A DNA stretch of 64,000 bases from Zygnema cylindricum. Taxonomy: Eukaryota > Streptophyta > Zygnematophyceae > Zygnematales > Zygnemataceae. The DNA lies in assembly GCA_037447655.1 (NCBI GenBank), contig JBBHKE010000121.1, forward strand, positions 124,001 to 188,000. The letters run 5' to 3'. The position numbers and the translations under genes were made by a program. Shown here one piece after another: positions 36,358 to 51,300 of the stretch (the first letter of the stretch is position 1; each line of letters begins with the position of its first letter). The notes under the pieces were generated by a model that saw only the letters and a program-made list of their open reading frames with translations, had not been told where the DNA came from and searched no databases.

Positions 36358-39300
36358 CTGCACTCAGGCAACCTCTGGGTCAGTAAACCGAACACCGAAT
36401 TACAGTATAAACTTGTGATGTGCATAACTCCATCGTCACCGGATTACCCTCCTGGTGACCGGCAACGCTCCTCTAGTTGCGAAAAGACCACGAGAATAAA
36501 TGAAAAAAAAATGTGTGTTTCATTATACTAACCACTACTCTACTAGGGTAAAATAAACTTTATTTGAAACCGCATTTGAAACACGTCTGATCATTACTCT
36601 GTGAATTGCTATTTGCATTAAAAACACTATTTTAGTCCCCGTTCTTTTTGGCCCCGTTCTTTTTGGCCTCTCAATAAAAATAGCATTAATAATACTATTA
36701 TTTTTTCTTAACGCTAAACCTTTTTGCGGTTCCAAATTGTCCATGTCATTCATACCGTAGTTAGAATTACTATCGCCTGTCCTAGCACCAACTGTTTCTC
36801 AACTTTAACAGCAATGCACAGTGTACTAGATCACACAACAGAAATACAAAGATTTGGCATTGCGATCTTAGGTAAGGCCATACTTATGAAATCTCAATGA
36901 GGCGTAGTTTGAATGTTTAAATGTATGTGAGCTTTTGTGGTGCATATCTCGTTGATGCACGATTACTATTCAAACACATTCTATAGTGACGGTTAAATAG
37001 AGTTGTAGTATGACGTACTTGTTCCATAGAAGGTCGTTTGTGGGCAACCGATTGTATGCAGCATAAGGCACAGTTCCACAGTCTTCTTGCTCCATCAATA
37101 GGGAAGTTATCATTTAACCTTGGATCGACAACTGTCGTTGGATCAATATTTTCTGTCTGCTGTTGCCAAGCCTGTCAAGCAAAAGGTTTCTCCAAAGTCA
37201 ACCCAGGGGGCATCAAGATGGGAAAGATATCAACAAGCACCAGTACTGTTTTAACTCCTACTTTGCTCACAACAGACAATTTCCCGGCTAACAACACGAC
37301 TTTATTTGAAATCTAGGAATAGACAACTCACCCACTCGACGACACTGATGAATGTCCCGTCGCCAGTGTTTTGTTCAATGGGTTTTCGAGCTGTGAGAAG
37401 CTCTATAAGGACAACTCCAAAGCTGCACCACATTTAAAACCTGGCTACACTTAAACGACAGCTAGGGAGGAAACAAATATATTTCACAATCAGCTGCATG
37501 TTCGCTCAGGTACAAAGACAGCAGGTAATAAGGGAGATGGACGATGTATGTCCATATAAGATAAGTCTTCTCTTTAGACTGAAAACAGCAGCTAGTACTT
37601 TATCTGCACATCAATTTTGTAAGCCTTGATTTATTGAGTCAACGGTAAAAAAAAATAAAAAAATGCAAAGAGACATAAAATCCAGGTGATTGAGATGTAC
37701 CTGTAAACATCACTCTTTTCTGTAAGTTGTCCAGAGAATGCGTAATCTGGAGCAAGATATCCAAATGTGCCCATGACTCTAGTGGAAACATAGTCCACTT
37801 CATCTTTCACCAGTCTTGCAAGGCCAAAATCTGCTACCTGCAACAAGGCTTGGATTATTTTATGTGAAATTGGGGCCATGTGTGATCACCACCATTTAAA
37901 ACATTTAAACATTAAGCTTATTATTATATACAAGTTCCACTGAACAGTTCGTAGAAATAAAGAAACAAGATCTAAAGAAAAAAATATGCACAATATCTTG
38001 GTAGAACGATTCTGATTTGACAGAAGTCAAAATGAATTGTACAAAAACGTCTCACACGAGACCTATGAAAAAATCTCTTTTATGATTTGCTCATTGATTC
38101 CGACTCAAACATATGAACCAGGTTTGTCTTTTCTATCTTTTTGTTGGATATTCCTGTCTTCTCTTTTTTCCCTGGAACTTTTTGTTGGTGGCCGCCATGG
38201 CTGTGTAATAATACGAAATACCTTTGCGTTGTAGTTTGAATCAAGCAGGATATTCATGGCCTTGACATCGCGATGAAGGATTTTTGGGGAGCAGTCATCG
38301 TGGAGGTAGGCCTGTGGGTAAGACATAATACAGTCCAGATTATGCAGTGTACTTGCAGCCTGATTCAAAATAGTTCCCAGGTAAGGCTAAAAATGCTGAA
38401 TTGCATGATGCTTGGACTGGGTCAAGTACATATTTCCAAGACAATGCTGAAAAGTGTATGATGTTGGGACTGGGTAGAGTAAAACTCACCAAACCTCGTG
38501 CAGCTCCAATAGCTATATTCAATCTGGTCGACCATGTCATTAGGGGATCGTTTGTTCCTGAAACCACCCAGACATGTCATCATCGATTGGTAAAAACTTA
38601 GTGGAAAAACATTTCATTGTATCCACTCTAGACTTGCACATGATGAAACTCCGTAAACTTGAAAATTCACAGGCTTTTAAACCATGTCAGAATTGGCGAT
38701 AGCCAAAAGATGATATCATTCATCTTTATATCATTCATAAAAAATGTAGAATAAAAACGAGCGTACCATGAAGGCGGTCGTGAAGCGAACCATTAGACAT
38801 AAATTCGTAAGCCAACATTCCTTGGTCATGATTGTCTAAGCCGTAACCGACGAGCCGAACTAGGTTTTTATGATGCACTCGACTGATGATTTCAATCTGC
38901 GGAGTCAATAAACTATGGCATAAGCTTCACGATGAAGGTGAGAGAAAGTCAAAAACTACAATACAAAGTCCAGAAAGGTTTCCAAAAGTAGCTCCTTTGA
39001 TCCAGGAAACCCAAAAATCCACATCTGAACAACGAGGGAGATCATAGAGTGGAACACTACAAGACTGTTTGATGAGCAGGAAAAAATTCAAGTTACTTTT
39101 TCAACACAGTCACCCCAAATGATATTAGATGAAGAAAGACACAAAGAGAAAGCTGGTAGCATTGCCTTTTGCAGCCATGCATTCACAAATATATCTTCGC
39201 CAACTACACTGGTCAAAACTTCAGATACAAAATCCCCATTAATAGCGTGCAAGTGAGAGCGCCAAACAGCTTACCTCCGCCTTAAATCCACGAGTTCGCT

Positions 39301-42300
39301 CGGCTGTCTTCAAAGGTCCAAGATCTGAATGCAATTTTTTTACAGCCACAAAGGATCCATCAGGCAATACACCCTTGAAAACACTACCAAAACCGCCTTC
39401 ACCAAGCTTGTTTTTTAGAGCAAAACCCTCCGTAGCAACGTAGAGTTCTTCCAGCGTAAATTCTTGTAGGGCGTAGCCATGAGTCTGTCCTTTTTCGGTT
39501 TTTTTCCTGGTCGAGCCTTCCGTAGTAAGACTTTTTTTTTCTGCTTGATTGTCTTCAGTGCCGGAAATTCTGACGGGTAAACTTGCTCCATTAGTAACTC
39601 CGGAAAACAATGGAAGACATGCTGGAAGTGATTGACATTTTTGTCTGTTGTGGAGAGAATTTTCGGCAGTCGTTAAATCTCCATTGAATTGACGGTCATC
39701 TCTCGGGTCCGTCCAGGGTGGTCCATGCACCGGCCGAGGGGTAAACGGCTGTTCTGAAACTGGAAAATTTCCCAAGGGAAATGGATTTTCCTGCCAAGTT
39801 GTATCTCGGAACAAGCTGTTTTTGGAAGAGACAGGAGAGCCTCCTCCCACATAGACAGGATTTCTTGGCGAAATGGATTGATCTGTCAAAGTACCCGAGC
39901 TCGTGATTGGAGTTCCTGCACATTGACTAGAAGAGACATTTCTTTGCCATTGAGGAAGAAGCCTGTAACCGCCTTGCTGATGAAAGATGATATCGCCCAT
40001 TCCATTTCCACAAGCACGAGATGGGGGACTAGAAAGCCTCGGAAAGTTTGTGTCGGAGGTTAAAGGAAACGTTTCTGTTTAAACAAAAAGAAGGCCAAAA
40101 AATAAGTTTTCATCTAAATTTTACACATTGTTTGCCTGAATCCATCATAAATTTTATCTCGGACGAGTAAATGGTGGCAAAATATCAGTTGAATTCCTCA
40201 GAGCAAGGAGGTAATTTAAAGAAAAAACATGTCAAAATAATAGATCGAAACCATTAATGGTGTCATCCTCAAGGACTCATGTTACCTGGCAATGGAGGCG
40301 AAAATTGCACTTTTTTCAAAAAATGATGCCCTTTAATCATTAGTATATTGTACAAAAGAAAAGTTACTCCAGAAAAGAATGAGAAAATAGTCGCAGATAT
40401 CCAGAGGCCACTGTCGGTGTTGTAAAGTCCCCAGCTTTTTTCTGCTTGTGATGACCCAATTATAGCCATTGTAGCAGATACAATGAGAAGCATCCTGCCA
40501 AAAAAGGGCATATACGTCTCTACAATCAAAAGTAATTTTGTCCAAATAGCAATTTTAACCATCCTCCTTAGATGCGGTCGATGTAAAGCCAGTCATATTC
40601 CAAAGAATCAAAGTCACCTGAATACGAGTTACATCCACATACATTTGATAAAGGAAATGCACATGAATGTGGTATTTGATATCACGGTTAGCCATTTATA
40701 ATCAACTCTTGGTCATATCGATATTATCTCAACATCTATAGTATTAAATAAAGAAGCATTTCCTTCTAAGAAATGAATTGTTTGGAAATTTCATGTTTCT
40801 GCATTCCATGTCATTTGAGACATTTTTTGACAAGAGCATACGTACCAGCCAAGGGAAGTGAAGGCAACCACGATGGACTTATACTTTACGCTCAGAAGCT
40901 TCCGGGAAGTGAAGTCTGAAAAAATATATTTCAGCAACTGTGCCATGGCCTGCAAAAGAATTACAAATCGTTCTTTATTTTAACCGTGACATTAATAATC
41001 CATCAATAGGAGGCAACCACCACTTTCTATCGCTGTCTTTTTTGTCATTTTGTCTCATTCCGTTATGGCGTCGAATTCAGTGTCCGCTATAATCTTCCTA
41101 TGATTTATGTACGGAATTTATGTTCCTTCTATAGGACCTCTAGAGAGTTTGATTTAGAGGTTTTTGTAGCTGTAGAGAGTTTGATTTAGAGAATTTTGTG
41201 CCTGTTCAGATTCTATCTAGCGGTTTTTTTACCTGTAGCACTGCAGCACAACAAATCAGGGCCAGCGCAATCCAGCCTTTCTTTGGACTGTCTTCATCCA
41301 AAGGGAAGTTCTTGGTCAAAAAATGGATGTTGTAATCTGGATCGTAACCGTTTTTTTCAAAGTTATTCACCGATTCACATCTTTCTTGCGGCCAGCTCGC
41401 CGAGTTTGTGCACCACACTCTTAAACATATGATCTGGCTGTCACATACAAAGTTAAATTCACAAAACAAAATGATTTTTGATAAGATTTTTGGGAGTGGT
41501 TGGTGTTGAAAGGATCATATACAAAAATAAACTTAATGCAAATGCCAGCGGAAGCAAAAATGAATAAAACACACACAAGAGAAATGTAACTGAAAGTCAA
41601 TATATTCCAAAGGGAAACTTTTCTTACATAATTTTCTCACACCCTCAAAACACACTCACTTCTAACTCCTCTTAATCATATAAAAGATAATCTTCACTAA
41701 CCTCCTCTAACTCCTCAAGAAACACCACAAAGCTATCAAACTCCCTTAACTCCTTGAACTCCTTCATAATCTACAAGGAGGATCAACTCTCGCCAAATTG
41801 ATAAAAACCTCTCTCTCACTACGCCTCAATATACTCCTTCAAACGTCACGTAACAATACCACGGTACACGATTAGAAACGCGTAAGAGTCAACGTGGTGA
41901 AAACATCCGACCGACAACTGCGAACCGACTTGAACTACACGAAACGACTAGACAAGTCAACCGCGAACCAACTTGAATCACACGGTACGACTTGAACTTA
42001 CGTGAACCGAAACTACCAAGCAATTTCTACGTCACTTCTATAGTACTATTCAAACATACGTGAAACAAAATGAACATTTAATTTCTACGTCACTTCAAAT
42101 ATCCAGCAACGAAACTACTTCGTCGCTGGTACTTACAAATATCCAGCGACGAAACTAATTCGTCGCTGGTCGTCGCTACTTTAGCTACGAGAATGTCTCG
42201 TCGCTAAATGAGTTCTCAGTACTAATCCTAACATTCCCCCTCTTACTGAGACACTCAAAGCCCCCTCTTACTCCATGCCTACTAATTTCTTTCCCATTTT

Positions 42301-45300
42301 ATATACTTCTTTTGATGTTGTTAGTACACGCTCAAAAGAACGTACACAAACGTCAACCGGAAAACTCGACAAAGTGGAACAAATTCGGACGTACAAATGT
42401 ACGCCGCAACCCAAAAACAAATCTACTCCTCGAATCAGAACGAAGACCACTACGATCACTATGACACAAAACCATATAGTGACTGGGACACTCCGTACAT
42501 ACAATTCAAGTAAGACAAGACACAAATAACTCTGACACACAAAATCAACATTTAAACCAAGCGTACAATGGTTGTTAAGCTGCCAAGCGACACTAACACA
42601 AATCCCACAACGTAAAACCTAACAATTCCCCTTTGAATGTGGGAATTATGGAACCCCCACCTCAACTTCAAAATAACGTAAACAAACTTACACAAAATAA
42701 CAAAAGACAAACTGGACGACCGCGCTAAAGATACGCGACGGCCGATTACAAAATTGAGTCTAACAATCCCCCTCTCAAACTTGTAATCATTACACCAATC
42801 ACAACTTAAAACTTCCCCTCCGTAAAACGTCATGAAGCAAACTTAAGCGACAAATTAAAACACCGGATTAATGTACGAAATAAAGCATCAAATGTCCGAC
42901 GTAAGAAACACTTATATCTCCTCGCGATTTTTCAATAAGCGCCAAATCAAGTAATCCTCTAACAGAATCCTCGCAAACTTCAATCAACTCCAAATGCCGT
43001 AGCCCCCTTTGAAATGTTACAACTTGATTGCGAATATTTCCTTCAATCTTCACTCAAAATTCATCCGTAACTTCGCGCGTCAAAATTCACGCATATGCCA
43101 CATGGCGCTTCTCCATTTGTTCTTAGAATCTCAAAAGAAAACATATTGCCGCTCCAAACAAAAAAAACGGTAACAGGGCGGTGAAATTTCAAAATCAAAA
43201 TAAATGAAAATTCCACGCCGCAAATCCACGTCAAATAAATCCGCGTCACAACCTCCATCAAAATTGGCACTTCTAAATAATTCTTCTATGTCAACTGAAA
43301 CCATAGTCACATCCACATGGTACCAATAAGGTATGAGAAGATCCGCATAATTCCACTTCGAATAACTCTGCGAACGAAAAAAATCTGACGACGACCAATA
43401 GCAACCGCCAAAAAAAACATCTTGCAAAGAAGTGTACTGCAAACTCCAAAGTACAAAGGGCATTAACGCCCTGTACGAAACGATCACTCCTCTTTCACAG
43501 ATACGTCAAAATCAAATAATGTAGATTCAACTTTAGATCTCAGCAACCAATAATAATTCACGTAGCGATTTAGGTACTTTGCCGTACCATTTTAGGCTTC
43601 ACTGTAACAATCGAACAGATTGTCGTACAAAACTTCACATCAAAATTACACCATATTACAATGTTGAACCAAAAAAAAGATACCAACGAAAAAACTTAAC
43701 GACCATACAAAATTTCGGCGTTTGACAAAGTTAGAAAATGACCGAAATAGCTGGCAAAATAATGGTCTCCTTCCAATATGAAACATCATTTCTTCCTCCT
43801 CTTCTTTGTCAGAAAATGACCAAAACAACCGGTAAAGATATCGGTCTTTGTTTCCAACACGGAACTCCTCTTCTTCCTCTAATCATGGAAACATTAGAAC
43901 TTTACATCAACGAAATCCACAAAAAAAATGTGTCGACACATTATTCATCTCGATTCACTTCGATTCACTTCTTCTATAAATAAACGTACAAAAGTACGAA
44001 ATAAAACTTCCTCCAAAAATGGATCTTCAAAATGTCGAGATTCATTTTCAACTCACGACAACCCGTTTACTTTCTTCTTCATAAAACACTCATTTTCACC
44101 TCAGTCGATATATCACATTAACACACTTCATTCCTCCTTAAAAAATTTTAATCATCTTCTCTTCACTCTTCCTTCCACTTCTACAACGTTGAAGCTTAAT
44201 TGTGAACTCGATGTAAAACCTTGAAATTTCGGAGAATTGGAATCAGGATTCCCATCACACTAATTATCAATTTTAATTTCAATGTCACTCTTAATGTCAC
44301 AACTTGTTCTCTAATTTCTCCTTCGAATGTGGAAATGCTATTTCTCCTCCAAATCTGAATTAGAAATGTCCAAGAAAATATAAATTTTCCACTCATAAAA
44401 ACTCAAAGTTTTCTTTCAATTTCTCTTCTCCACTCATTGAATCAATCATATACATAACCGAAATAAATTCCAAATTCATAACGACCAATCAAGGCGGTGG
44501 CCTACACCGCGATCGCCTCGGTCGCCTTATGCACGACCTCTTCCTTCACCAAAATAATTTAAGTATCATTGAGGAATAATATATCCCCGAACTCCAAAAT
44601 GTCACCAGTAATCCTCGAAATTTTACGTGACAGTTTACCTCTTCTCTTTCTCCTCTTTCTTCAAACAATTATCTCCTCGACTCTCATCTTCATTTCTATC
44701 CAAATAGAGATCCACATAGAGATTCGCATCATCCAGCAGATAACTCTTCCCCTTTCTTTCTCTAATAGGACATCAATGTACCACATCAATTTGTCGAATA
44801 CTTTCGAAAATTGATCTTCCAAATTACTCGGGCCTCCATATTTCCGAGATTCTTCCTCAAATTAAACTCCAAAAAAAACCGAATGGTTTCTCCAAAACAA
44901 AAAATAAAGCCGCCATGGGGAAAATATTATATATCTTCCTTTACAGATAATAATATCTCTCTATCTCCTTTGCATCCCTACTCTTCTCTTCTTCTTTCAA
45001 ACCGGAACAAGAATCCGATTTCTCCTTTTTTCATCATCTTCTTCATCTTCGTCAATTCTTTTTTTTCATCCTCCTTTTAATCCTCACTCTTATCTCTCTC
45101 ATCAAATCACTCTTCTTAATACACTTCTCATCACACTTTTCTTCACTTCTCTCTTCAATTTTCCTTCTTCTTCATCTTCGTCAATTCTTTTTTTTTCATC
45201 CTCCTTTTAATCCTCACTCTTTTCTCTCTCACCAAATCACTCTTCTTAATACACTTCTCATCACACTTTTCTTCACTCCTCTCTTCAATTATTAATTCAC

Positions 45301-48300
45301 TCCTCTTCTTCGCCTTCTTCGCCTTCTTCGACTTCTTCAACTTCTTCGGACTCTTCTTCTTTGACTTCAGAATAAGTATCACCTCCATCGGGATCAGGAT
45401 CCGGTTCATTCATCAAAGGATAAATGAATTTTCTTCCTCCCATTTCAATCTGAATTTCCACATCGGATTGATTTTAATTCACTCTTCTCTTCTTCGCCTT
45501 CTTCAACTTCTTCGCCTACTTCTTCGGATTCTTCATCTACTTCTTCTTCATCATCTTCTTCTGCTTCTACTTCAAAATAAGAATCACCTCCATCCGGATC
45601 GATATCCAGTTCACTCTTTAAAGGACAAAAGCCTTTTCTTCCTCCCATCTCAATCTGAATTTTCACATCAACATAAAGGGTAAACTTGTAGAACAAGTCA
45701 TACAACACCTCCTCCGAACTTCTTTCACCTCCGAATCTATCTCGGCCAAAAGGACGAGTAGGAAGGGCCTCCTCATATTGAGCCCCTCTAAGCTTGAATG
45801 ACCACAAATCCTCCTTATTTCCTTCAATCTCTCCATCATCCTAACACTCATGGAGCACTACATCCTGCTCCGATACCAATTGGTAGGATCGTATAATAAA
45901 ACACTAAGTGCAAATGCAAGCGGAAGCATAAAAGATAAAACATACACTAGAGAAAGATAACCCCACGGAAGCCAATATATTCCACGGAGAACTTTTCTTA
46001 CATATTTTCCTCACACCCTCAAAACGCACTCACTTCTAACTCCTCTTAATCATATAAAAGATAATCTTCACTAACCTCCTCTAACTCCTCAAGAAACACC
46101 ACAAAGCTATCAAACTCCCTTAACTCCTTGAACTCCTTCATAATCTACAAGGAGGATCAACTCTCGCCAAATTGATAAAAACCTCTTTCTCACTACGCCT
46201 CAATATACTCCTTCAAGCGTCACGTAACAATACCACGGTACACGATTAGAAACGCGTAAGAGTCAACGTGGTGAAAACATCCGACCGACAACTGCGAACC
46301 GACTTGAACTACACGAAAACGACTAGACAAGTCAACCGCGAACCAACTTGAATCACACGGTACGACTTGAACTTACGTGAACCGAAACTACCAAGCAATT
46401 TCTACGTCACTTCTATAGTACTATTCAAACATACGTGAAACAAAATGAACATTTAATTTCTACGTCACTTCAAATATCCAGCAACGAAACTACTTCGTCG
46501 CTGGTACTTACAAATATCCAGCGACGAAACTAATTCGTCGCTGGTCGTCGCTACTTTAGCTACGAGAATGTCTCGTCGCTAAATGAGTTCTCAGTACTAA
46601 TCCTAACACTCCCCAGTTCATCACTTCAACCCTCCTCTTCCGCCCCCTCTCCAAATTTTCCTCCTCCTCTACAGACCTCACCCGCCCCCTTCCCTTCCCC
46701 CTACTACCTTTCCCTCCTCCTCTCCCCCTCACTTTCGTACTCGCCCTTTCCGTTCCCCGACACATCTCTTTGCCCTTTCTCCCATCCCAAACCCCTTTTT
46801 CCTGCACGCCCTCCGCTTGACCTTCTCTCCATTTCTCCCTCTTCCCTCTCCCCCCTCTGTGACACTCCCACTCTACCATTCTTCCTCATCCTCATCCCTC
46901 TCATTCGTTCTTCTATCTGTTTCCCTATCCTTCGCCTTTTCCATCCCCCCGTCCCACTTTCTCTCATCTCTTTTCCTCCCCATCTGCCGCTATCTCTGTA
47001 CCCCTCTCTCCCATTCCATCTACCCCTCTCCCCCTTTCTCCCTCCCCCTACCCTACCCTTCTTGCGCGCTTTCCCCCTCTCCCTTTCCCCATCTCGACCT
47101 CTCCCCCTCGCCCACTCTACGCCTCTCCCAGACTCCACTTGTTCCCAGCTCCATGTCTCATCCTCTTCCCTTCTCCAAATCCCTCTCTCCCACCCTCCAC
47201 TTTTCTCCCCTTTTCCCTCTACCTCGCCCTCGCTATTTTCATCTCCCATTTACGCCACCTCCCCCTACCCCTCCCTCTCCCCCCTCTCTCCCATTCCCTC
47301 TCCGGCTCCCCCTCTCCCCCCTCTCTCAACCCTTTCCTCCCTCTCTGCTTTCCTCTCTCTCCCTTGCTATATCAAAGGTTATTTTCTCTCTACCTCTCAC
47401 GCTCTCTCCCACTACCTCGACCACCCTCTTCTCCCTTTCTGCCCCCTCACTCCCGATCTCCATGTCGTCTCTCTCTACCAATATATTTCTTTACCTCGAT
47501 CCCCCTCTCCACCAATCACCCTTTTTCTCCATCTCTCCCCCTATCCTCCGGCTCTCTCACTTCCTCCCTGCTGAACCCTACCCACCTCCACTTTCCCCTC
47601 CAATGGCCCCTTCTTTCCACCTCACACCTCCTTCCTCTCCGGCTCACGCCTCCTCCACCCTTTCCCCCCTCCCACCATGACTCTCCCCCACCCCTTCCTC
47701 CACCCCTCGATCTCCCCCTCACACCCTTTATCCTTATTCCCGTCTCTTCATCTCCCATCCCCCTTCCCCGCCGTCCCCCTTTTCCCTGCTTCCTCTATTT
47801 TCCCCCCCGCTGTCTTTTTCCCTTTTCCACTTATTCTCTATCTCACCATCTCTCTCTCCTTCTTCATCTCTTCCTTTCCTATGCCCCTCTCCACTTTTCC
47901 CCTTTCCGCCGCTCTCTCTACCTTTACGCTCTCCCTTCCTCTCTCTCCTTCCTCCCTCTATACTCTTCTCCTGTCCTACTCTCTCCCCCCATCCTCCTCT
48001 CTCCCCCTCTCCACCTCTACCCCTTCCCTCTCCCTCCCCTCCACCTCCCTCTCTCTCTCTCTCCCTTTATACCTTTCCCAATCCACCTTCTCCCCTTCCC
48101 TCTCTGCTCTCCCCCTCGCCCCCTTTCCACAAACTCCCTTCTCTCCCACTCCCCCTCTCTCACCCTTTGCTCATCTTATCCTTCCTCCTTCCCGCCCACC
48201 ACACCATCTCCTTATATCCCCCTCTCCTTCTTTTGCGATCTCCCTACCCTACTTTCCAAACCCTCTCCCCTGGCCATCTCCCACATCCCCGCCACCAATC

Positions 48301-51300
48301 CCCTCTCCCGCGACTTTCCTCTCTCCTTATCCCTTCCCATCCCCCTCTCCCCTCTCTCCCTTTTTCCACAATCAAGTCATGCAAAGGTCGATAATTAGGA
48401 TGTCCGCAATAAAATAAAAAATAAAGGCTTTTCCTTTGGCATTTGAAAATTAGTGGTACGTTAAATTTTGTTTTCCAACAATCCATTTCCATTTAGACCA
48501 CTTTTGGTGCGTAACAAAACTATTGTGTCACTACTTTTACCCCACCGCCCGCTTCTGCCATCATTTTTCCCTTCCAATCCCCTTCCTTCGCCTTTCCTCT
48601 CCCTCTTGTAACACAACCATAATGTCATGTGTCTTACACGACTGGGATAGATGTCAGTTCACCGATAGACGATGGAATGCTTCCACTCAATTGGTTGTTT
48701 TGTAAAAGTCTGTGAAAATACACATCGATAAAATCAGTCGTAAAATAAAATTGAAAATAAAACTATTATCAAAGGAGAATAAAATGAAGTTTACAATTTT
48801 TAAAGGCACTTTCGCATTTGTTACACTCTCCCATTTTCAACCACCAAGTTATGTAAATTTATTCAATTAGGTTGTCCGTTTCCATTTAGACAACTTTTAA
48901 GAGGGGGAGTGGTGGATGTGGAAGAGTTAGAGGAAAAGAACGGGGTAGAGGGGGCAAGGGAGAGGCGGAGGGAAATAAAAAAAGGGAGGGTGAGGGGGCG
49001 GGGTGGAGTCTCCCGCTTTCCCTCTCCTACCAGCCTGCCCCTCCCATTACATCCCTCCACCAACCCCCAACTCTGCTCCCCCTCCAACTCCCCCTCCCCC
49101 TCCCCCTTCCATACCTTTACCCGTTTTCCTCTATTTCTACCTCCATTTTAAACTGCCTCCCCTCTCTCTCTCCTTCTCTCACTCCCCATAGACCTCCCTC
49201 TCTCCTTCTCTCTCTTCACTCTCCAATTCCCTTTGCTCCCACTCTTGTCCCGGTCTGATACTTTTCCCTCCTCTCCCTCTCTCTGTCTTTACCCCTATCC
49301 TCTTTTTTTCCCTTCCTCGATACTTTGCCCCTCTTTCTCATTTTCCATAACTTCCCTTTTCCACCCCTCCCACTTCCACTCCCTTCCCCGTTTTCCTCCT
49401 CTTTTTTCCCCACCCCCTCTCCTCCCTTTTTTCTCCCTTTTTCTCTCCCTCTCCCTTTCACTCTCTCTCTCTAAATCCCCTTCCACACTACCTCTCCTTT
49501 TCCCACTTTCACTCGTTCTCTCCCGCTCCAACTCCCTCTCTGCCTCTCCCCCTCGACCCCTCTCTCTCCCTCTATACCTCTTTCCTCCCTTTTCTCCACC
49601 CCTTTTTTACCCCACCCCAACTTCCCTCTCTCTCCCCTATCCCTTCTCTATATGCTTACCCGCCCCTCTACCCTCATCCGGTTTTTTGCCATCACGTAAA
49701 TTTATAAAATTAGATTGTTAAAACAATAATAGGAAATAAAAATACAAACACAAACATATAGAAATCTCTATATAAAACTTCAAAATTAATTATATGGTGT
49801 ACTAATTTTTGCAACAAAATTTTTATATTCTGATCACTTTTTATGCATAACAATGCCATATTGTCATTTGTGTTACATTTATTCTCTGACTCACTCTCTC
49901 TCTTCCCGTCTCTCTTCCTACATCTTCGTCTCCCTCTTCCTCTCCTTCTACCTCAATCTCGCCGTCGGTCTCACCCTCGCCCTCGCCCTCACGCTCTCCC
50001 CAACCCTCTCTTTCCCCCTCATCCTCCTGTTGCTTCCCTTTTCCCTCTTCCTATCTCCCTCTCGGCCCTCTGCCACTCCCTCCCCTTCTCCTTCCATTCC
50101 TCCTCCCCCTCGCCCTCCCCTTTTTTTCTTCTATCCCTCTCGCACTCTCCCCCTCTTTCTTGTAGTTTCATTTGTCTTACAAGTATTCGATGGATGTTAG
50201 CTGACCAATAGACGATGGAATGCTTCCACTCAATGAGTTGTTTTGTAAGTATCTGCGATAAAAGCCAGCCATAAAACCAACCGTGGAGTAAAAATGCTGG
50301 GAAAAAAACAAGTAAAGCGGGAAAAAAAATTGCTTACAATCCTCAAACACAATATTGTATATGTTCCTATGCACCCATTTTCCCCTTTCACTTTAAACCT
50401 CTAAATCGTGATGGTTGTTATGATGATGATGTTTATTATGATTATCATTGTTATGATGACTATTACTTAATTATTAATATTAATATTCCTCGAGCTTCCC
50501 TTACCATCCCACTCCTACTCGACCCCCTCAATGTCTTGCTAACCCTTTTATTTCTCCCCTTAACTCTCCTTTTCTTTCTCCCTCTCTTTTTCTCTCTACC
50601 TACCTTCCCCCCTCCTCCTCAAAATTTCTCTACCTTTCGCAAGATCCTTCTTCTCCTTTTCCACTCTACCCCACTTCCCCTTTTCCCCTCTCCCTATTTC
50701 TCTATCCCCTCCCAATCTTCTTCTCTCTGCACTTCTTGCTCCCTCCCTTTTCTCCTCTCCCCATCCCCCACCCTCTCCACATCTCCTTCTCAATCTTCTT
50801 TTTTCTCTCCTCAAATCCCCTTCTGCCCATCTCCCACTCCCCCTGCCTTTCCCAATCATCTTCCCCTCTTTCCCGCTCCACCTCTAACACACGCTCCCTC
50901 TCCCCTCTCCCCCTCTCCCTCCTTTCCCCTCTCCCCCTCTCCCTCCTTTCCCCTCTCCTTTTCTCCCATTTATTCAAATCTCTCTCATCCCCAATCCTGA
51001 ACACAACGCCTTTCCCCTCCCCTCCCCATCTCTTTATCACTCTTTCTTCCCATCTCCCTTTACTCGCCTCCCGTTTTGAAAAATCAAGTCATTTAAAGTT
51101 TAAGATCAGGATTTTCGCAATAATAATAGAAATAAAAGATTTCCTTTTTAAACTTAAAAATTAATTATGTGATGAAATATTTTTTGAAACAAACAATTTC
51201 CATTTAAACCACTATTGATGCGTTATAACCATAGTACCATCTGTCTTACAAGCGTGTGATGAACGTCATTTGACCGATGGAAAATGGAATGCTTCCACTC

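Larger units (their letters stand above)
41504..46608 (-). mobile_element. LTR retrotransposon without gag or pol (LARD-like), in an RLK intron
   Basis: Direct repeats 41504-42233 and 45881-46608 (about 730 bp) end in CTAATCCTAACA. The minus strand has a tRNA-iMet-type primer site beside the right LTR and a polypurine tract beside the left LTR. The 3.6-kb interior contains no gag, protease, reverse transcriptase or integrase motif; its longer frames are a Lys-rich 84-codon and an acidic 120-codon stretch without relatives I know. This fits a large retrotransposon derivative that depends on another element's proteins. The LTRs differ at several sites, so it is older than the gypsy element. No matching target duplication was seen. 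Confidence 0.82.

Noticed and set aside
45155-45807. Lys-rich and Glu-rich open frames in the LARD-like element as possible gag
   Set aside because: They have no gag core or zinc knuckle, and their composition follows CTTCTTC repeats.
46817-48417. Long Pro/Ser/Leu-rich open frames of up to 419 codons
   Set aside because: They arise in almost pure C/T sequence in several frames at once. There is no domain, and LRR exons of a real gene lie on the opposite strand around them.
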